Notes under the pieces: model-generated
Told to the model about the DNA's origin: nothing
The model's input: only the letters and a program-made list of their open reading frames with translations
Database searches by the model: none
Assembly (NCBI RefSeq): GCF_902497995.1
Contig: NZ_CABVII010000011.1
Coordinates: forward strand, 1 to 64,000
Direction of reading: 5' to 3'
From: Pseudomonas fluorescens
Lineage (GTDB): Bacteria > Pseudomonadota > Gammaproteobacteria > Pseudomonadales > Pseudomonadaceae
DNA: 64,000 bases
Position numbers and translations under genes: made by a program
Shown: positions 1 to 7,436 of the stretch, one piece after another
Layout: every line of letters starts with the position of its first letter
How positions within the stretch are numbered: position 1 is the stretch's first letter

Positions 1-81
1 AAGCACGTGGCCCTGGTCATCCAGAGAGCAAACGGTGTGGCTATCGATGTGTTTCTGGTAGAGCGTTCGAGGCGTATTCAT
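1..81 (-). CDS. leuC: 3-isopropylmalate dehydratase large subunit-like (LeuC), N-terminal fragment cut by window edge
   Basis: Reading leftwards from the ATG at 79-81 gives 27 open codons to the window edge: MNTPRTLYQKHIDSHTVC, then SLDDQGHVL. The pattern RTLYxKHIDSHTV is typical of the N-terminus of the LeuC/aconitase-like large subunit, a [4Fe-4S] hydro-lyase that isomerises 2-isopropylmalate or acts on a related dicarboxylate. A purine-rich AGAGAAAGAA lies just upstream of the ATG. The catalytic part is outside the window, so substrate class and completeness cannot be judged. A LeuC-like enzyme next to an RraA-like aldolase suggests a small catabolic cluster rather than the leucine operon, but that is inference. 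Confidence 0.6.
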   Translation of the reverse strand, partial: MNTPRTLYQKHIDSHTVCSLDDQGHVL

Positions 82-238
82 GGCTGATTCTTTCTCTGTC
101 TTATTCGAGATCACGGGTACAACATGCTTACAGCATATTGATCCCCGATCACGCATCAAGAGCGTGAAAGTGAACGCGTTCAGCACGAATTGTGAATAAT
201 CGAAGTGGCGCGTTCTCAGTATGATTGCTCTATTCGCC

Positions 239-988
239 TCAAGCTTTAGAGATCATCAAGGCAGCACTCACCATAAGAAACAGACAAAACCAAGTGCGTA
301 GTGACCTTTCGGGTAAAGCGTGGGCGAGCTTCACTCCCCAGCTGACACTTAGCAGGCCACCTACCGCCATGGGCAGGCCAAGATGCCATTGGACATGGTC
401 GTGGAGCGCATAGGTCAGCAGTGTTACACCCGTACTCGGAACGGCCAGTGCCAGCGATAACCCCTGAGCGACTACTTGGGTTGTACCGAAGACGGTGGAT
501 AAAACGGGGGTGGCCAATACCGATGCTCCCAACCCGAAAATCCCGCCCAAGATCCCGGAGCCCGATCCCAAGACCATTAACCATGGCCATGGATGTCGCA
601 GCTCTTTGCTTGGCGGCGGTTTGGGTAAGTACATCTGTAAATAGCTGTAGGCCGAAAGCAGCATCATGAAGACCGCAAAACCTATGCGCATCGCATCGGG
701 ATCCAAGCCTACGGCAATGATCGATCCTATCCAGGCGAAGACAAACCCTGCTGCCGCTAATGGCGCCGCATGACGCAGTAAAATTCGTGTTCGTTGGTGG
801 TACCGCCACAGCGCGAGCATCACGTTGGGCACGACCATAACGAGCGTCGTCCCCTGAGCTAGCTGTTGATCCATCCCGAACATCAACACCAAAGCCGGGA
901 TTGCAATGAGTCCACCACCGATCCCGAATATCCCTCCGAGCGTACCCATTGCAGCACCCAGCAGCAGGTACATAGCCCAATCGATCAT
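239..988 (-). CDS. TauE/SafE family sulfite/anion exporter-type membrane permease
   Basis: 249 aa hydrophobic protein with two similar halves, as in the TauE/SafE (DUF81) family. The first half opens with a glycine-rich GGIFGIGGGLIAIPAL motif (about residues 18-33) and the second repeats it as GGIFGLGASVLATPVL (about 148-163). Roughly eight membrane helices are visible. Family members move sulfite, sulfoacetate or other organic anions across the inner membrane. It lies between a LeuC-like gene and an RraA-like aldolase on the same strand, so the cargo may be a small carboxylate of that pathway; this is inferred from position only. The length is normal for the family. Confidence 0.85.
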   Translation of the reverse strand: MIDWAMYLLLGAAMGTLGGIFGIGGGLIAIPALVLMFGMDQQLAQGTTLVMVVPNVMLALWRYHQRTRILLRHAAPLAAAGFVFAWIGSIIAVGLDPDAMRIGFAVFMMLLSAYSYLQMYLPKPPPSKELRHPWPWLMVLGSGSGILGGIFGLGASVLATPVLSTVFGTTQVVAQGLSLALAVPSTGVTLLTYALHDHVQWHLGLPMAVGGLLSVSWGVKLAHALPERSLRTWFCLFLMVSAALMISKA

Positions 989-1111
989 ATGAGGCTGCCC
1001 GCCTTTAGCTTATGAGTTAGAGGGTTGATAGAGACTCGCGCGCATTGCATCGCGCTAACAAAGAAGTAAATTGAGTACCGCTCGTGGGGATGAGTCGGCG
1101 AGCCTGAGAAG

Positions 1112-1807
1112 TTAAAGCGGACAGCCCTTTGCCCGCAAAATAGCGTCGAAGCGATTCGGGTCTAGTGTGCCGGCTTCAATAGCCTTCAATGTTGCCTGCT
1201 CGCGTGCAAGCAAATCGTGGCAACGCACAAGCAATTCAGGCAGCTCTGAACGGGCGGCAGCAACTACACCATCGCCGTCGCCGATCATCAAATCACCAGG
1301 TGTGACCAGCATTCCAGCGCAGGAGATCGGGACATTGATTTCTCCTCCACCATCGGTGCTTGGCCCTCGATGCACCCCGCCGATAGCGTAGGCTGGCAAC
1401 TCGCCGGTCTGCCACTCATCGAGATCGCGCAGAGCGCCATTGATTACCACGCCAACGATCCCGGCCTTTAGCGCCATAGCTCGCATGATGCCCCCGAAGA
1501 CGGCTCGCGTGAGGTCTGCACTACCGTCAATCACGAGGACATCGCCAGGACGTGCCATCTGCATCGCTTTTAGGATCATCAGATTATCGCCAGGTCTGAC
1601 TCTTACCGTCAGGGCGCTGCCAAGCATTGGCGCATTTCCGTGAAACGAACGTAATCCTAATCCACCGACATTGCGTCCAAGGCAATCACTGACAGCCGCA
1701 GCAGGGATTTTGCTGAATTCTTTGAGCCATTTTTGATCCAGAGGTTCTACGTTTGGATTGATCAGGTAGCCAGCAGGCCATTGGCCCGAAGATACAACAT
1801 TAAACAT
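1112..1807 (-). CDS. RraA-like 4-hydroxy-4-methyl-2-oxoglutarate/4-carboxy-4-hydroxy-2-oxoadipate aldolase family protein
   Basis: 231 aa if started at ATG 1807 (MFNVVSSGQW); an earlier in-frame start at 1831 only adds eight residues. The core GDVLVIDGSADLTRAVFGG followed by GVVINGALRDLDE is the characteristic RraA/HMG aldolase fold signature: glycine-rich loop, then the RD pair that binds substrate and the divalent metal. Catalytic members cleave 4-hydroxy-4-methyl-2-oxoglutarate to two pyruvates, whereas RraA proper regulates RNase E. The catabolic neighbourhood (LeuC-like, TauE/SafE) favours an aldolase. It is on the minus strand like its two left neighbours, with about 120 bp to the permease gene. 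Confidence 0.8.
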   Translation of the reverse strand: MFNVVSSGQWPAGYLINPNVEPLDQKWLKEFSKIPAAAVSDCLGRNVGGLGLRSFHGNAPMLGSALTVRVRPGDNLMILKAMQMARPGDVLVIDGSADLTRAVFGGIMRAMALKAGIVGVVINGALRDLDEWQTGELPAYAIGGVHRGPSTDGGGEINVPISCAGMLVTPGDLMIGDGDGVVAAARSELPELLVRCHDLLAREQATLKAIEAGTLDPNRFDAILRAKGCPL

Positions 1808-2047
1808 AAAACCCTCGCTGCCAGGCCGCACTGGCTATTGTTGGGGAAATTCGCGGCCACGAGCGTAATTACGTTGCTAGCTTCAAACAATGGCGATTCA
1901 GTGATCAAACACTTCACGAATCGTGGCGTATTCACGGGCTTAAGTTTTCTTCCGCTCCGATACTTGAAGAAGGGCTGCGGTGGTCTACCCATCGTGGCGT
2001 GCGACAATCGATGTCACGCAGAATCTTGCGGAAGCGGAGTACTACAG

Positions 2048-2296
2048 ATGGTCTTTGCCTTCACCCTTAAATACCAACTTACGTCTGACGAGAGCGATAT
2101 GGACTCGCTTGTGGAACGCTTGGCTGAAGAAGGCTGCGATGATGCATTGGTCGGAATCGGACAACCAGATCGCCTGGCATTGGAGTTTGTCCGTGAAGCT
2201 CCCTCTGCGGATGACGCAATCGAGGGTGCCATAGAAGACGTGCGCCGAGCCGTACCTAACGCACGCTTGATCGGGGCAGCTCTCGCTCCAGCCTGA
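2048..2296 (+). CDS. Hypothetical protein, possibly the truncated N-terminal part of a Pseudomonas DNA-binding protein
   Basis: 82 aa starting MVFAFTLKYQL, preceded by GGAAGCGGAG. The acidic segment MDSLVERLAEEGCDDALVG then GIGQPDRLALEF and the tail DVRRAVPNARLIGA resemble the N-terminal domain of a common Pseudomonas protein that normally continues into a helix-turn-helix region. Here the frame ends right after ARLIGAALAPA, so the HTH part is missing and the gene is probably a 3' truncation. An in-frame upstream extension to 1733 overlaps the RraA-like gene in antisense and is unlikely. The family resemblance is from memory and is not certain. Confidence 0.45.
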   Translation: MVFAFTLKYQLTSDESDMDSLVERLAEEGCDDALVGIGQPDRLALEFVREAPSADDAIEGAIEDVRRAVPNARLIGAALAPA

Positions 2297-2377
2297 CTGC
2301 AGGCGCCATACATTGCGCGGGTGGTTCATGTGAGATTCGATAGACGAGATGTTGGGCTGCGGAGCTTAAGATATTTT

Positions 2378-2412
2378 GCTATCGCTCCTTCGGGCTTAAG
2401 CCCGGCTCGACC
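2378..2412 (+). repeat. Small hairpin repeat (copy 1)
   Basis: GCTATCGCTCCTTCGGGC followed by TTAAGCCCGGCTCGACC. The core CGGGCTTAAGCCCG is a perfect inverted repeat. The same unit recurs near 3687, 4486, 4914, 61867, 62347 and 62774, always beside the small accessory genes. It lies in the gap between two convergent genes and could act as a transcription terminator or a REP-type element. Confidence 0.6.
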
Positions 2413-2470
2413 CCAAGTCTTCTCATACCCTGGTCGAGTCACGGAAGCGCATCACGGCGACCTATTTTTT

Positions 2471-2704
2471 CTAGGCGTTGCCAAGCTGTCCGCTATCCCA
2501 GGCCTCGGTGAGCTCGTCTATTCGATCCGCAATCTGAGGCGTTTTTGATAGGACTAGGCAGCGCGTGTTGCCGATAAATTCTTCAATCAGATACACGGCG
2601 TCGCCGACATCGAGTTCCAGTTCCTGCAACGCCTCATCAGGAATTCGAATCGCACCGTCACCATCCCATTCTTCGATGATGATTTTCATAGGTGGCTTTT
2701 TCAC
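2471..2704 (-). CDS. AbrB/MazE-like small protein, copy 1 (orphan antitoxin-type)
   Basis: 77 aa, starting at GTG 2704 because GGAGACC lies just upstream; ATG 2689 (MKIIIEEWDG) is the alternative. The segment WDGDGAIRIPDEALQELELDVGD is a swapped-hairpin AbrB/MazE DNA-binding motif: substrate-like beta strands, IP, then a LDVGD turn. The C-terminal half (LSKTPQIADRIDELTEAW) is helical. No adjacent toxin is visible. A closely similar intact copy is at 4960-5202 and a decayed one at 62820-63045. Such proteins usually bind their own promoter; here the partner is missing or unrecognised. Confidence 0.7.
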   Translation of the reverse strand: MKKPPMKIIIEEWDGDGAIRIPDEALQELELDVGDAVYLIEEFIGNTRCLVLSKTPQIADRIDELTEAWDSGQLGNA

Positions 2705-2766
2705 GTGTGGTCTCCGTTGCTATGAGCAGGCAAGCCGTTCCCGTCTTTAGATTCTCAGTGGCACGT

Positions 2767-3048
2767 TTACAGATCAGGATAATCATCAAGCTTAAGGCTA
2801 GGAGCGCCTCCGTCCTCCGGTTCGCGCTTAGGCGTATGTATGACTCCAGCTTCAGCATCAGCACGCATCTGCTCGAGCTCTTTGTGAAATGCCTTGTCTT
2901 GAACCGTGGGTTTGCTGGTGTACGGTTTTCGGTCAGGTACAGGCTGGGCTGCATAAGTCGTTACCGCGTCTGGGTCGTGTTGCAGCTTCTCTTGAACTTG
3001 CGATTCCAGCATTGCACGGAGCGCGTCTTTGTCGGGACGATTCAGCAA
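2767..3048 (-). CDS. Conserved hypothetical protein with TTG start (LNRPDKD family), copy 1
   Basis: 93 aa, predicted to start with TTG at 3048 (MLNRPDKDALRAMLES). The start is supported by a paralogue at 54177-54410 that keeps the same TTG and the same first 20 or so residues, while upstream sequence differs. The body is charged and helical (QVQEKLQHDPDAVTTYAAQ, then VQDKAFHKELEQMRADAEAG). The C-terminal tail (EPEDGGAPSLKLDDYPDL) is absent from the other copy. No function is recognised. Confidence 0.6.
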   Translation of the reverse strand: MLNRPDKDALRAMLESQVQEKLQHDPDAVTTYAAQPVPDRKPYTSKPTVQDKAFHKELEQMRADAEAGVIHTPKREPEDGGAPSLKLDDYPDL

Positions 3049-3308
3049 TTTGTTTATCCTATTCGGAAGCCAAGCACTAACTATTCGATTGGTACATTGA
3101 GCAGTTGGTGAGGGCAGGGCCGTTTATATTTGTGGTCACATCGCAGATTGGCAGTTGCCCGGATTGCAGGTTAAAAATCCTGGTAAGCCTACCAAGCCTT
3201 GGCGGCAACCGCCTGTGATGAAAATGATGTCATAGCTACGGTCTTGGATGCAGTTTTCGAGATAACTGAAGTGACCAAACCCTCACCTGCCTTTTTTTGC
3301 ATGGAGGT

Positions 3309-3647
3309 TCAGAGGGCAGTGAGCAATCTTTCGAGCTGTTCTCGCTCCCAGGCGCTCAATAGCTCGATGGGATCGGCGCCGTCGCGCTGTCAGAGTTCAA
3401 GTGTACCGACTCGGCCATCAGGCGACCTGCAGTACTCGCAGTAATCCAGGGTGTCACAGTCATTGAAGAGTGTGAGCTGCCAGCCATCAATCTCCACAGG
3501 CATGAGGCCGTAGTAAATCTCATTCCATGATTGAATCGAGCTTCGCATCATGAAGCGTTTGCCGAGCGCGATGTCCGTCAGCACCTGGCAGACCTCGAGG
3601 GCGGGGAGAGGAGAGGTTGTGTTCAAATCATTCTGCGCTCGAGTCAT
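3309..3647 (-). pseudogene. DUF7693-type small protein interrupted by an in-frame TGA
   Basis: Starts at MTRAQND (3647) and runs through EVCQVLTDIALGKRFMMR, VEIDGWQLTLFND and DYCEYCRSPDGRVGTLEL, a pattern seen in the Pseudomonas DUF7693 family. The frame meets TGA at 3390-3392, but continues in the same frame through DGADPIELLSAWEREQLERL to a second stop at 3309-3311, which is the usual C-terminus. So a single nonsense change splits an otherwise intact gene. Partial copies of the family occur at 5257, 56160 and 57117. Function unknown. Confidence 0.65.
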
Positions 3648-3686
3648 CGCTTGCCCGGCTAAGCGGTGGTGTGCAGTGAATGGAGA

Positions 3687-3719
3687 GATCGCTCCTTCGG
3701 GCCAATGGGCCCGGCTCAC
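3687..3719 (+). repeat. Small hairpin repeat (copy 2)
   Basis: Same unit as at 2378: GATCGCTCCTTCGGGCC then AATGGGCCCGGCTCAC. It sits between the exonuclease gene stop and the DUF7693 start, both read leftwards, so it could terminate the exonuclease transcript. Confidence 0.5.
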
Positions 3720-3723
3720 ATAA

Positions 3724-4341
3724 TCAGCCGAGCATCTCCTTGATGATAGATGCAACGTTCTTGGCATCGTCGATTCCTCGGTGATATGTACCCTGCCAAA
3801 CTAGGCCCATGGCCTCTACCGTTTGCTTAAGACCCTTCTGTTGGATGTCGTATAGGCCGGCATGCCATTTCCTGGCATTGAAATGTGGCACGCCTTCGAG
3901 AAGGGAAGGGCAGGCAGCAAAGCCAGCATCGCGCTCAAGCTGTCTCGCATCGTAGTCACCCCATGACGCCCAGGCAGCGTTTGGATACCGCGCAACAAAT
4001 ATCCGTAGCTCTTCGCCAACCCTTTGATAGGTACGGGCACCGTCCACGTCGGCTTGTTGAATGGAGGTAAGTTTTATGCAGAAGTCGGTCAGGGTAGGGT
4101 GGATTTGAGGTCGGACGAAACGCTGGAATTCATCGACGATCTCAAGCGATTCCAGGTCGACAACTACCAGGCCAATCTCTATCGTTTCCATCTGTTCGGG
4201 GGTGACTATTAGCGGTCTTGTTGACTCCGACTCGTCCACCTCATCGCAGGTTGCCTCAAGGTCTACGCAATACAGATAGTGGTATGGCGCGAGCAAGTTA
4301 TGGATTGCTTGAAGGTGAAGGAGCTTTGCTTCAATGCTCAT
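3724..4341 (-). CDS. DEDDh 3'-5' exonuclease (ERI1/KapD-like)
   Basis: 205 aa. Exo I is CVDLEATC (D27, E29), followed by the ETIEIG segment and a middle aspartate in SWGDYDARQL. Exo III is TYHRGIDDAKN, which supplies the catalytic His and last Asp of the DEDDh nuclease superfamily. The layout, with an insert of acidic residues after Exo I, resembles ERI-1-like 3'-5' exoribonucleases. All four catalytic acids and the histidine are present, so it should be active. It lies among small accessory genes; another short DEDD exonuclease is at 61248-61691. Confidence 0.85.
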   Translation of the reverse strand: MSIEAKLLHLQAIHNLLAPYHYLYCVDLEATCDEVDESESTRPLIVTPEQMETIEIGLVVVDLESLEIVDEFQRFVRPQIHPTLTDFCIKLTSIQQADVDGARTYQRVGEELRIFVARYPNAAWASWGDYDARQLERDAGFAACPSLLEGVPHFNARKWHAGLYDIQQKGLKQTVEAMGLVWQGTYHRGIDDAKNVASIIKEMLG

Positions 4342-4485
4342 GGCAAGGATGTCCTAACTTTGATCTGTCCAAGATACATCGACACGTGTATACAGCCACG
4401 TTCTGACTGAGTTGTAAGAGGCATGCTGCTTTTGTTCAGGCGTAGAGGCTAGGCGATTTGTTGGGCTTCGGAACTAGCTTCAGTG

Positions 4486-4520
4486 GCTATCGTTCCTTCG
4501 GGCTTAAGCTCGGCTCGACC
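4486..4520 (+). repeat. Small hairpin repeat (copy 3)
   Basis: GCTATCGTTCCTTCGGGC then TTAAGCTCGGCTCGACC. One arm carries a C-to-T-like change (AAGCTCGG instead of AAGCCCGG), so the stem is imperfect compared with copy 1. It precedes the AbrB-family gene at 4595. Confidence 0.55.
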
Positions 4521-4594
4521 TCACGTTTTCACGTTATGTGGCCTACCGCACCGCTCGGCTATCATTTAAGTGCCCAATCGCGAAGGTATCCCTC

Positions 4595-4825
4595 ATGGCT
4601 ACTGCCACTGTGAATTCTAAAGGCCAAATCACCATCCCTGTCCAGGTAAGGGCTGCTCTAGGCCTGCAACCAGGAGATGAGGTCGAATTCGTCAATCTGG
4701 AGAGTGGCCAGTTCGCCATGGTGGCAGCAGTGTATTCCGTTGAGCGACTGAAGGGCATGATTCGCAAACCGAAGGTCATCGTGAGCATTGATGACATGAA
4801 CGCAGTTTTTTCGCCGAAGGAGTAA
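4595..4825 (+). CDS. AbrB/MazE/SpoVT-like transcription factor or antitoxin (copy A)
   Basis: 76 aa starting MATATVNSKGQITIPVQVRA, the classic AbrB swapped-hairpin DNA-binding domain (SKGQITIPxxVRxxLGLxPGDxVEF). The start at 4595 is chosen because it begins this domain; a longer frame from 4538 adds unrelated residues. The C-terminal half (VERLKGMIRKPKVIVSIDDMNAVF) is a typical antitoxin tail that would wrap a PIN-type toxin, yet no toxin gene follows: the next gene is convergent and is another AbrB-like protein. A near-identical copy is at 62456-62686. Confidence 0.85.
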   Translation: MATATVNSKGQITIPVQVRAALGLQPGDEVEFVNLESGQFAMVAAVYSVERLKGMIRKPKVIVSIDDMNAVFSPKE

Positions 4826-4913
4826 ATGCTCGTCGATAGCGTTTACTAAGAAGAAAGGCTGGCTAAGGTTTCTCTCGTGCTTCGTTCCAAGGCGGCTTCT
4901 GAGATGGGTTGTT

Positions 4914-4950
4914 GCTATCGCGTGTTCGGGTCTAAGACCCGGCTCGTCGA
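4914..4950 (+). repeat. Small hairpin repeat (copy 4)
   Basis: GCTATCGCGTGTTCGGGT then CTAAGACCCGGCTCGTCGA. It sits between two convergent AbrB-type genes (4595-4825 plus, 4960-5202 minus), a position suited to a bidirectional terminator. The arrangement is repeated at 62774. Confidence 0.55.
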
Positions 4951-4959
4951 GTCACTGCT

Positions 4960-5202
4960 TTATTTCACCTCGGCGTTACCAGGCTGTCCACTACTCCAGG
5001 CTTCAGTGAGCTCGTCTATTCGATCAGCGATTTGAGGCTTTTTCGATAGGACAAGGCAGCGCGTATTGCCGAAAAACTCCTCGATCAAATACAGCGAGTC
5101 GCCAACATCGAGTTCCAGTTCCTGCAGCGCCTCATCGGGAATTCGAATCGCACCGTCACCATCCCATTCTTCGATCCTGATTTTCATAGGTGGCTTTTTC
5201 AC
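4960..5202 (-). CDS. AbrB/MazE-like small protein, copy 2
   Basis: 80 aa, GTG start at 5202 with GGAGACC upstream, as in copy 1 (2471-2704). The two proteins share MKKPPMK, WDGDGAIRIPDEALQELELD and RIDELTEAW; this copy has a slightly longer tail (SSGQPGNAEVK). It faces the AbrB gene at 4595 across a hairpin, and the pair looks like one mobile or duplicated unit. The partner toxin is not visible. Role inferred only from the AbrB-type fold. Confidence 0.7.
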   Translation of the reverse strand: MKKPPMKIRIEEWDGDGAIRIPDEALQELELDVGDSLYLIEEFFGNTRCLVLSKKPQIADRIDELTEAWSSGQPGNAEVK

Positions 5203-5256
5203 GTGTGGTCTCCATTGCTTTGAGTCGGCAATGGTAACGTGCTTTTGCGTCCAGGC

Positions 5257-5309
5257 TTATAGGGCCGCGAGCAAAAGTTTGAGCTGTTCTCGCTCCCAGG
5301 CACTTAAAG
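5257..5309 (-). pseudogene. DUF7693 C-terminal relic
   Basis: On the minus strand the sequence reads LSAWEREQLKLLLAAL then stop, the same C-terminal motif as the DUF7693 gene at 3309. Only this end is left; upstream sequence is unrelated. Confidence 0.5.
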
Positions 5310-5489
5310 GTAGACAGCCAATGCGATACCGCTGAGTTTGCTTCACCCACTAGCAAATGCCGTGAACTCTGAGAGGGCTGATTTGCCCATCGACCTCGCT
5401 CGCCCCAAGTTACAAACCAGGGCGGCATCAACTCGACACCCTCAAGGCACTATAGTCAACAGGTCACTTCGTGATGATCAGGCATCATA

Positions 5490-6014
5490 TCAAGGGCGCC
5501 ACTCATGATTGATATGGCAGCAGCTGCAATGCACGTTTAGACCCCTGACTGTGTAGGATTCATTCTGAACTGATGAAATCTGCGGGATAGGCTGCGGTAT
5601 CGAGACACTATTTTGTATGCTCGTTCTGATGGTTTTTTGAGTAGCTTCAATTGAACCCACCCAGTCCCGACCATTCTCATAGGGAATGAATCCCAGTCTT
5701 ATCGCCAATGCTGAGGCGTTGGAGTTGGCCCATTCGATAGCCAGATCGCATATCCCGTGAGTCGATTTCATGATGTCAAACCAGTGCATGCGTTCGGCCA
5801 ACACACCTTCCTGACCCCGACGCCAAAGGGATGCTGTCCTCCTAATTTGTTGCGCACCCGCGTCGAGGGCCTCGCCAATCAAATGGCCGGTACCATAGGT
5901 GCTACTGGTACAGGCATCGCGCTGGCCGACCGCAACCAATTGCAATCCACTGGCCTCGGCCATTTCAATGATCGAGTGTGACTCATTGTCACAAACGCAA
6001 AGATCAAAGATCAA
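5490..6014 (-). pseudogene. Glycerate kinase 5' fragment joined to unrelated sequence
   Basis: Open frame of 174 codons. Residues about 14-53 (IIEMAEASGLQLVAVGQRDA, then STYGTGHLIGEALDAGAQQI) match the N-terminal region of GarK/GlxK-type glycerate kinase, where the motif continues IxxAIGGSATNDGGAGM. Here the similarity stops after DAGAQQI and the remaining 120 residues do not look like the kinase. The position, immediately downstream of cdaR on the same strand, fits: CdaR regulates glycerate kinase and sugar-diacid genes in enteric bacteria. I read it as a truncated, inactive relic; the origin of the 3' part is unknown. Confidence 0.55.
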
Positions 6015-6039
6015 AGATCAAAGCCTGCGGCAGCTCTAC
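6000..6039 (+). repeat. Triplicated AGATCAA followed by REP-like half element
   Basis: Three tandem AGATCAA(A) units lead into GCCTGCGGCAGCTC, which matches one arm of the large inverted repeat at 8756-8865. This is the Pseudomonas-type intergenic repeat found next to the cdaR-transporter pair on both sides. Confidence 0.5.
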
Positions 6040-6145
6040 GGGATCACGTGTATGTGGAATTTCACGGTTGTACTCGGTCGGCGTAGGAACTTGCGAAGGC
6101 TCGGGCCGCGTTCGGACGATCTTTTGATCTTCACGATGTTACTTC

Positions 6146-7267
6146 CTACGAGGGAGCGTCAGTCTGCGGCAACAGCTGCACACCCAGGAACAGCGCCAGC
6201 ATTCCATCGAGCCGCAACGGATCGACTCCGCTCAGTTCGGCAATGCGCTCCATCCGGTAGCGCAGACTGTTGCGGTGTATTCCCAATGCCTCGGCACAGG
6301 CCTGGCTCTGGCCGTCGTGTTCACACCAGCTGCGCAGGGTCGCGATCAACTGGCCGTTGTTTTCCTTGGCGATGACCTTGCGCAACGGGTTGAGCAATTC
6401 ATCGATAGCATCATCGTTTCGATGACGCCAGAGCATCACCGGCAGGCGATAACGGTTCAGGATCAGCAAACGATTCTGCGGCAAGACATCACGGCCGTAG
6501 GCCAGCAAGTCGGTGACTCGCCGGTAACAGCGCCGCAACCCCTGCAGACCTTCCGCCTGACCGCCCACGGCAATCCGCAGAATACTCCAGCCCTGACCGT
6601 CGAGTTTTTCCAGCAGTCGTTCATTTTCTATCGACTGGGTCGTCGCACGACACCACAGCAATGACGACCTGGCCGAACTCATGCACCAGCTGTCCGGATA
6701 ACGTGAAACCAACCAGGCACTCAAGGCTTCAACCGACTGCCCGGGGCCATGCTCCACCCCCAGTTCGAATAGATAAGGAATGCGCGGCAGTTGAGGCTTG
6801 AGTCCCAATTGCTGAGCTTCGTCAATCAAACGCGGCGAATCACCGGCCTCGCTGAGCAACAGGGCCAGCAGGGCATCGCAACGCTGGCGCCGCCATTGCT
6901 GTTCGTCCTGCTGGTTACGCTGGCCCAACAGCATTTCGGCAGTCATGCGTACCAGCTCGGCGTAGGTTCGCAGTTGCTCCGGTTCACCGGTGATGCCCAG
7001 CACCCCGATCAGTCGCTGGTCGAGGAACAGGGGCAGATTGATCCCAGGCTGCACGCCTTTTAGGTGTTTGGCGGTCTGCGTATCGATTTCCACCACGCGA
7101 CCATTCGCAAGAACAAGCTGTGCACCTTCGTGACGGGTGTTGACCCGCTCCGGCTCGCCACTACCGAGGATCAGGCCCTGGCTGTCCATGACATTGACGT
7201 TGTAGGGCAGGATGGCCATTGCGCGGTCGACGATGTCCTGCGCCAGGTCATGATCCAGTTCGAACAT
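6146..7267 (-). CDS. cdaR: CdaR-family sugar diacid recognition transcriptional regulator
   Basis: 373 aa from ATG 7267 (MFELDHDLAQDIVDRAM), the usual N-terminus of the family; earlier in-frame starts would only add residues not seen in homologues. The N-terminal diacid-recognition domain (ILPYNVNVMDSQGLILGSG) is followed by a GGDEF-like middle region and a C-terminal PucR/CdaR helix-turn-helix (QACAEALGIHRNSLRYRMER). CdaR senses glycerate or sugar diacids and activates glucarate/galactarate/glycerate uptake and catabolism. It is divergent from the MFS transporter at 7437, its likely target, and lies upstream of the glycerate kinase relic. Confidence 0.9.
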   Translation of the reverse strand: MFELDHDLAQDIVDRAMAILPYNVNVMDSQGLILGSGEPERVNTRHEGAQLVLANGRVVEIDTQTAKHLKGVQPGINLPLFLDQRLIGVLGITGEPEQLRTYAELVRMTAEMLLGQRNQQDEQQWRRQRCDALLALLLSEAGDSPRLIDEAQQLGLKPQLPRIPYLFELGVEHGPGQSVEALSAWLVSRYPDSWCMSSARSSLLWCRATTQSIENERLLEKLDGQGWSILRIAVGGQAEGLQGLRRCYRRVTDLLAYGRDVLPQNRLLILNRYRLPVMLWRHRNDDAIDELLNPLRKVIAKENNGQLIATLRSWCEHDGQSQACAEALGIHRNSLRYRMERIAELSGVDPLRLDGMLALFLGVQLLPQTDAPS

Positions 7268-7436
7268 AGCGGCGAGATCCTTGAAGGCAGTTGCTTGTGG
7301 GGTGTTCAGCGGCACAGGCCGAGCATCCAAACCCTGTGCGCAGGCACAAAGACAGGAACCCTGGGGTGACCGAGACTCTGGGTGCGGTCAACGTTACCCT
7401 CGTATCGCAAAAAATCATAATAAAGAGAGAGCCGTC

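Larger units (their letters stand above)
4483..5215 (+). repeat. Duplicated module, left copy: hairpin + AbrB gene + hairpin + divergent AbrB-like gene
   Basis: This roughly 730 bp block matches 62344-63060 in the same order and orientation, including non-coding parts: the hairpin, the start region CCTCATGGC, the spacer beginning ATGCTCGTCGAT, the second hairpin and the opposing AbrB-like gene. The two copies differ by scattered substitutions and small indels, so the duplication is not recent. Confidence 0.8.

Noticed and set aside
246..980. Long second frame antisense/parallel to the TauE/SafE gene
   Set aside because: Shadow frame in GC-rich coding sequence; no hydrophobic or domain pattern.
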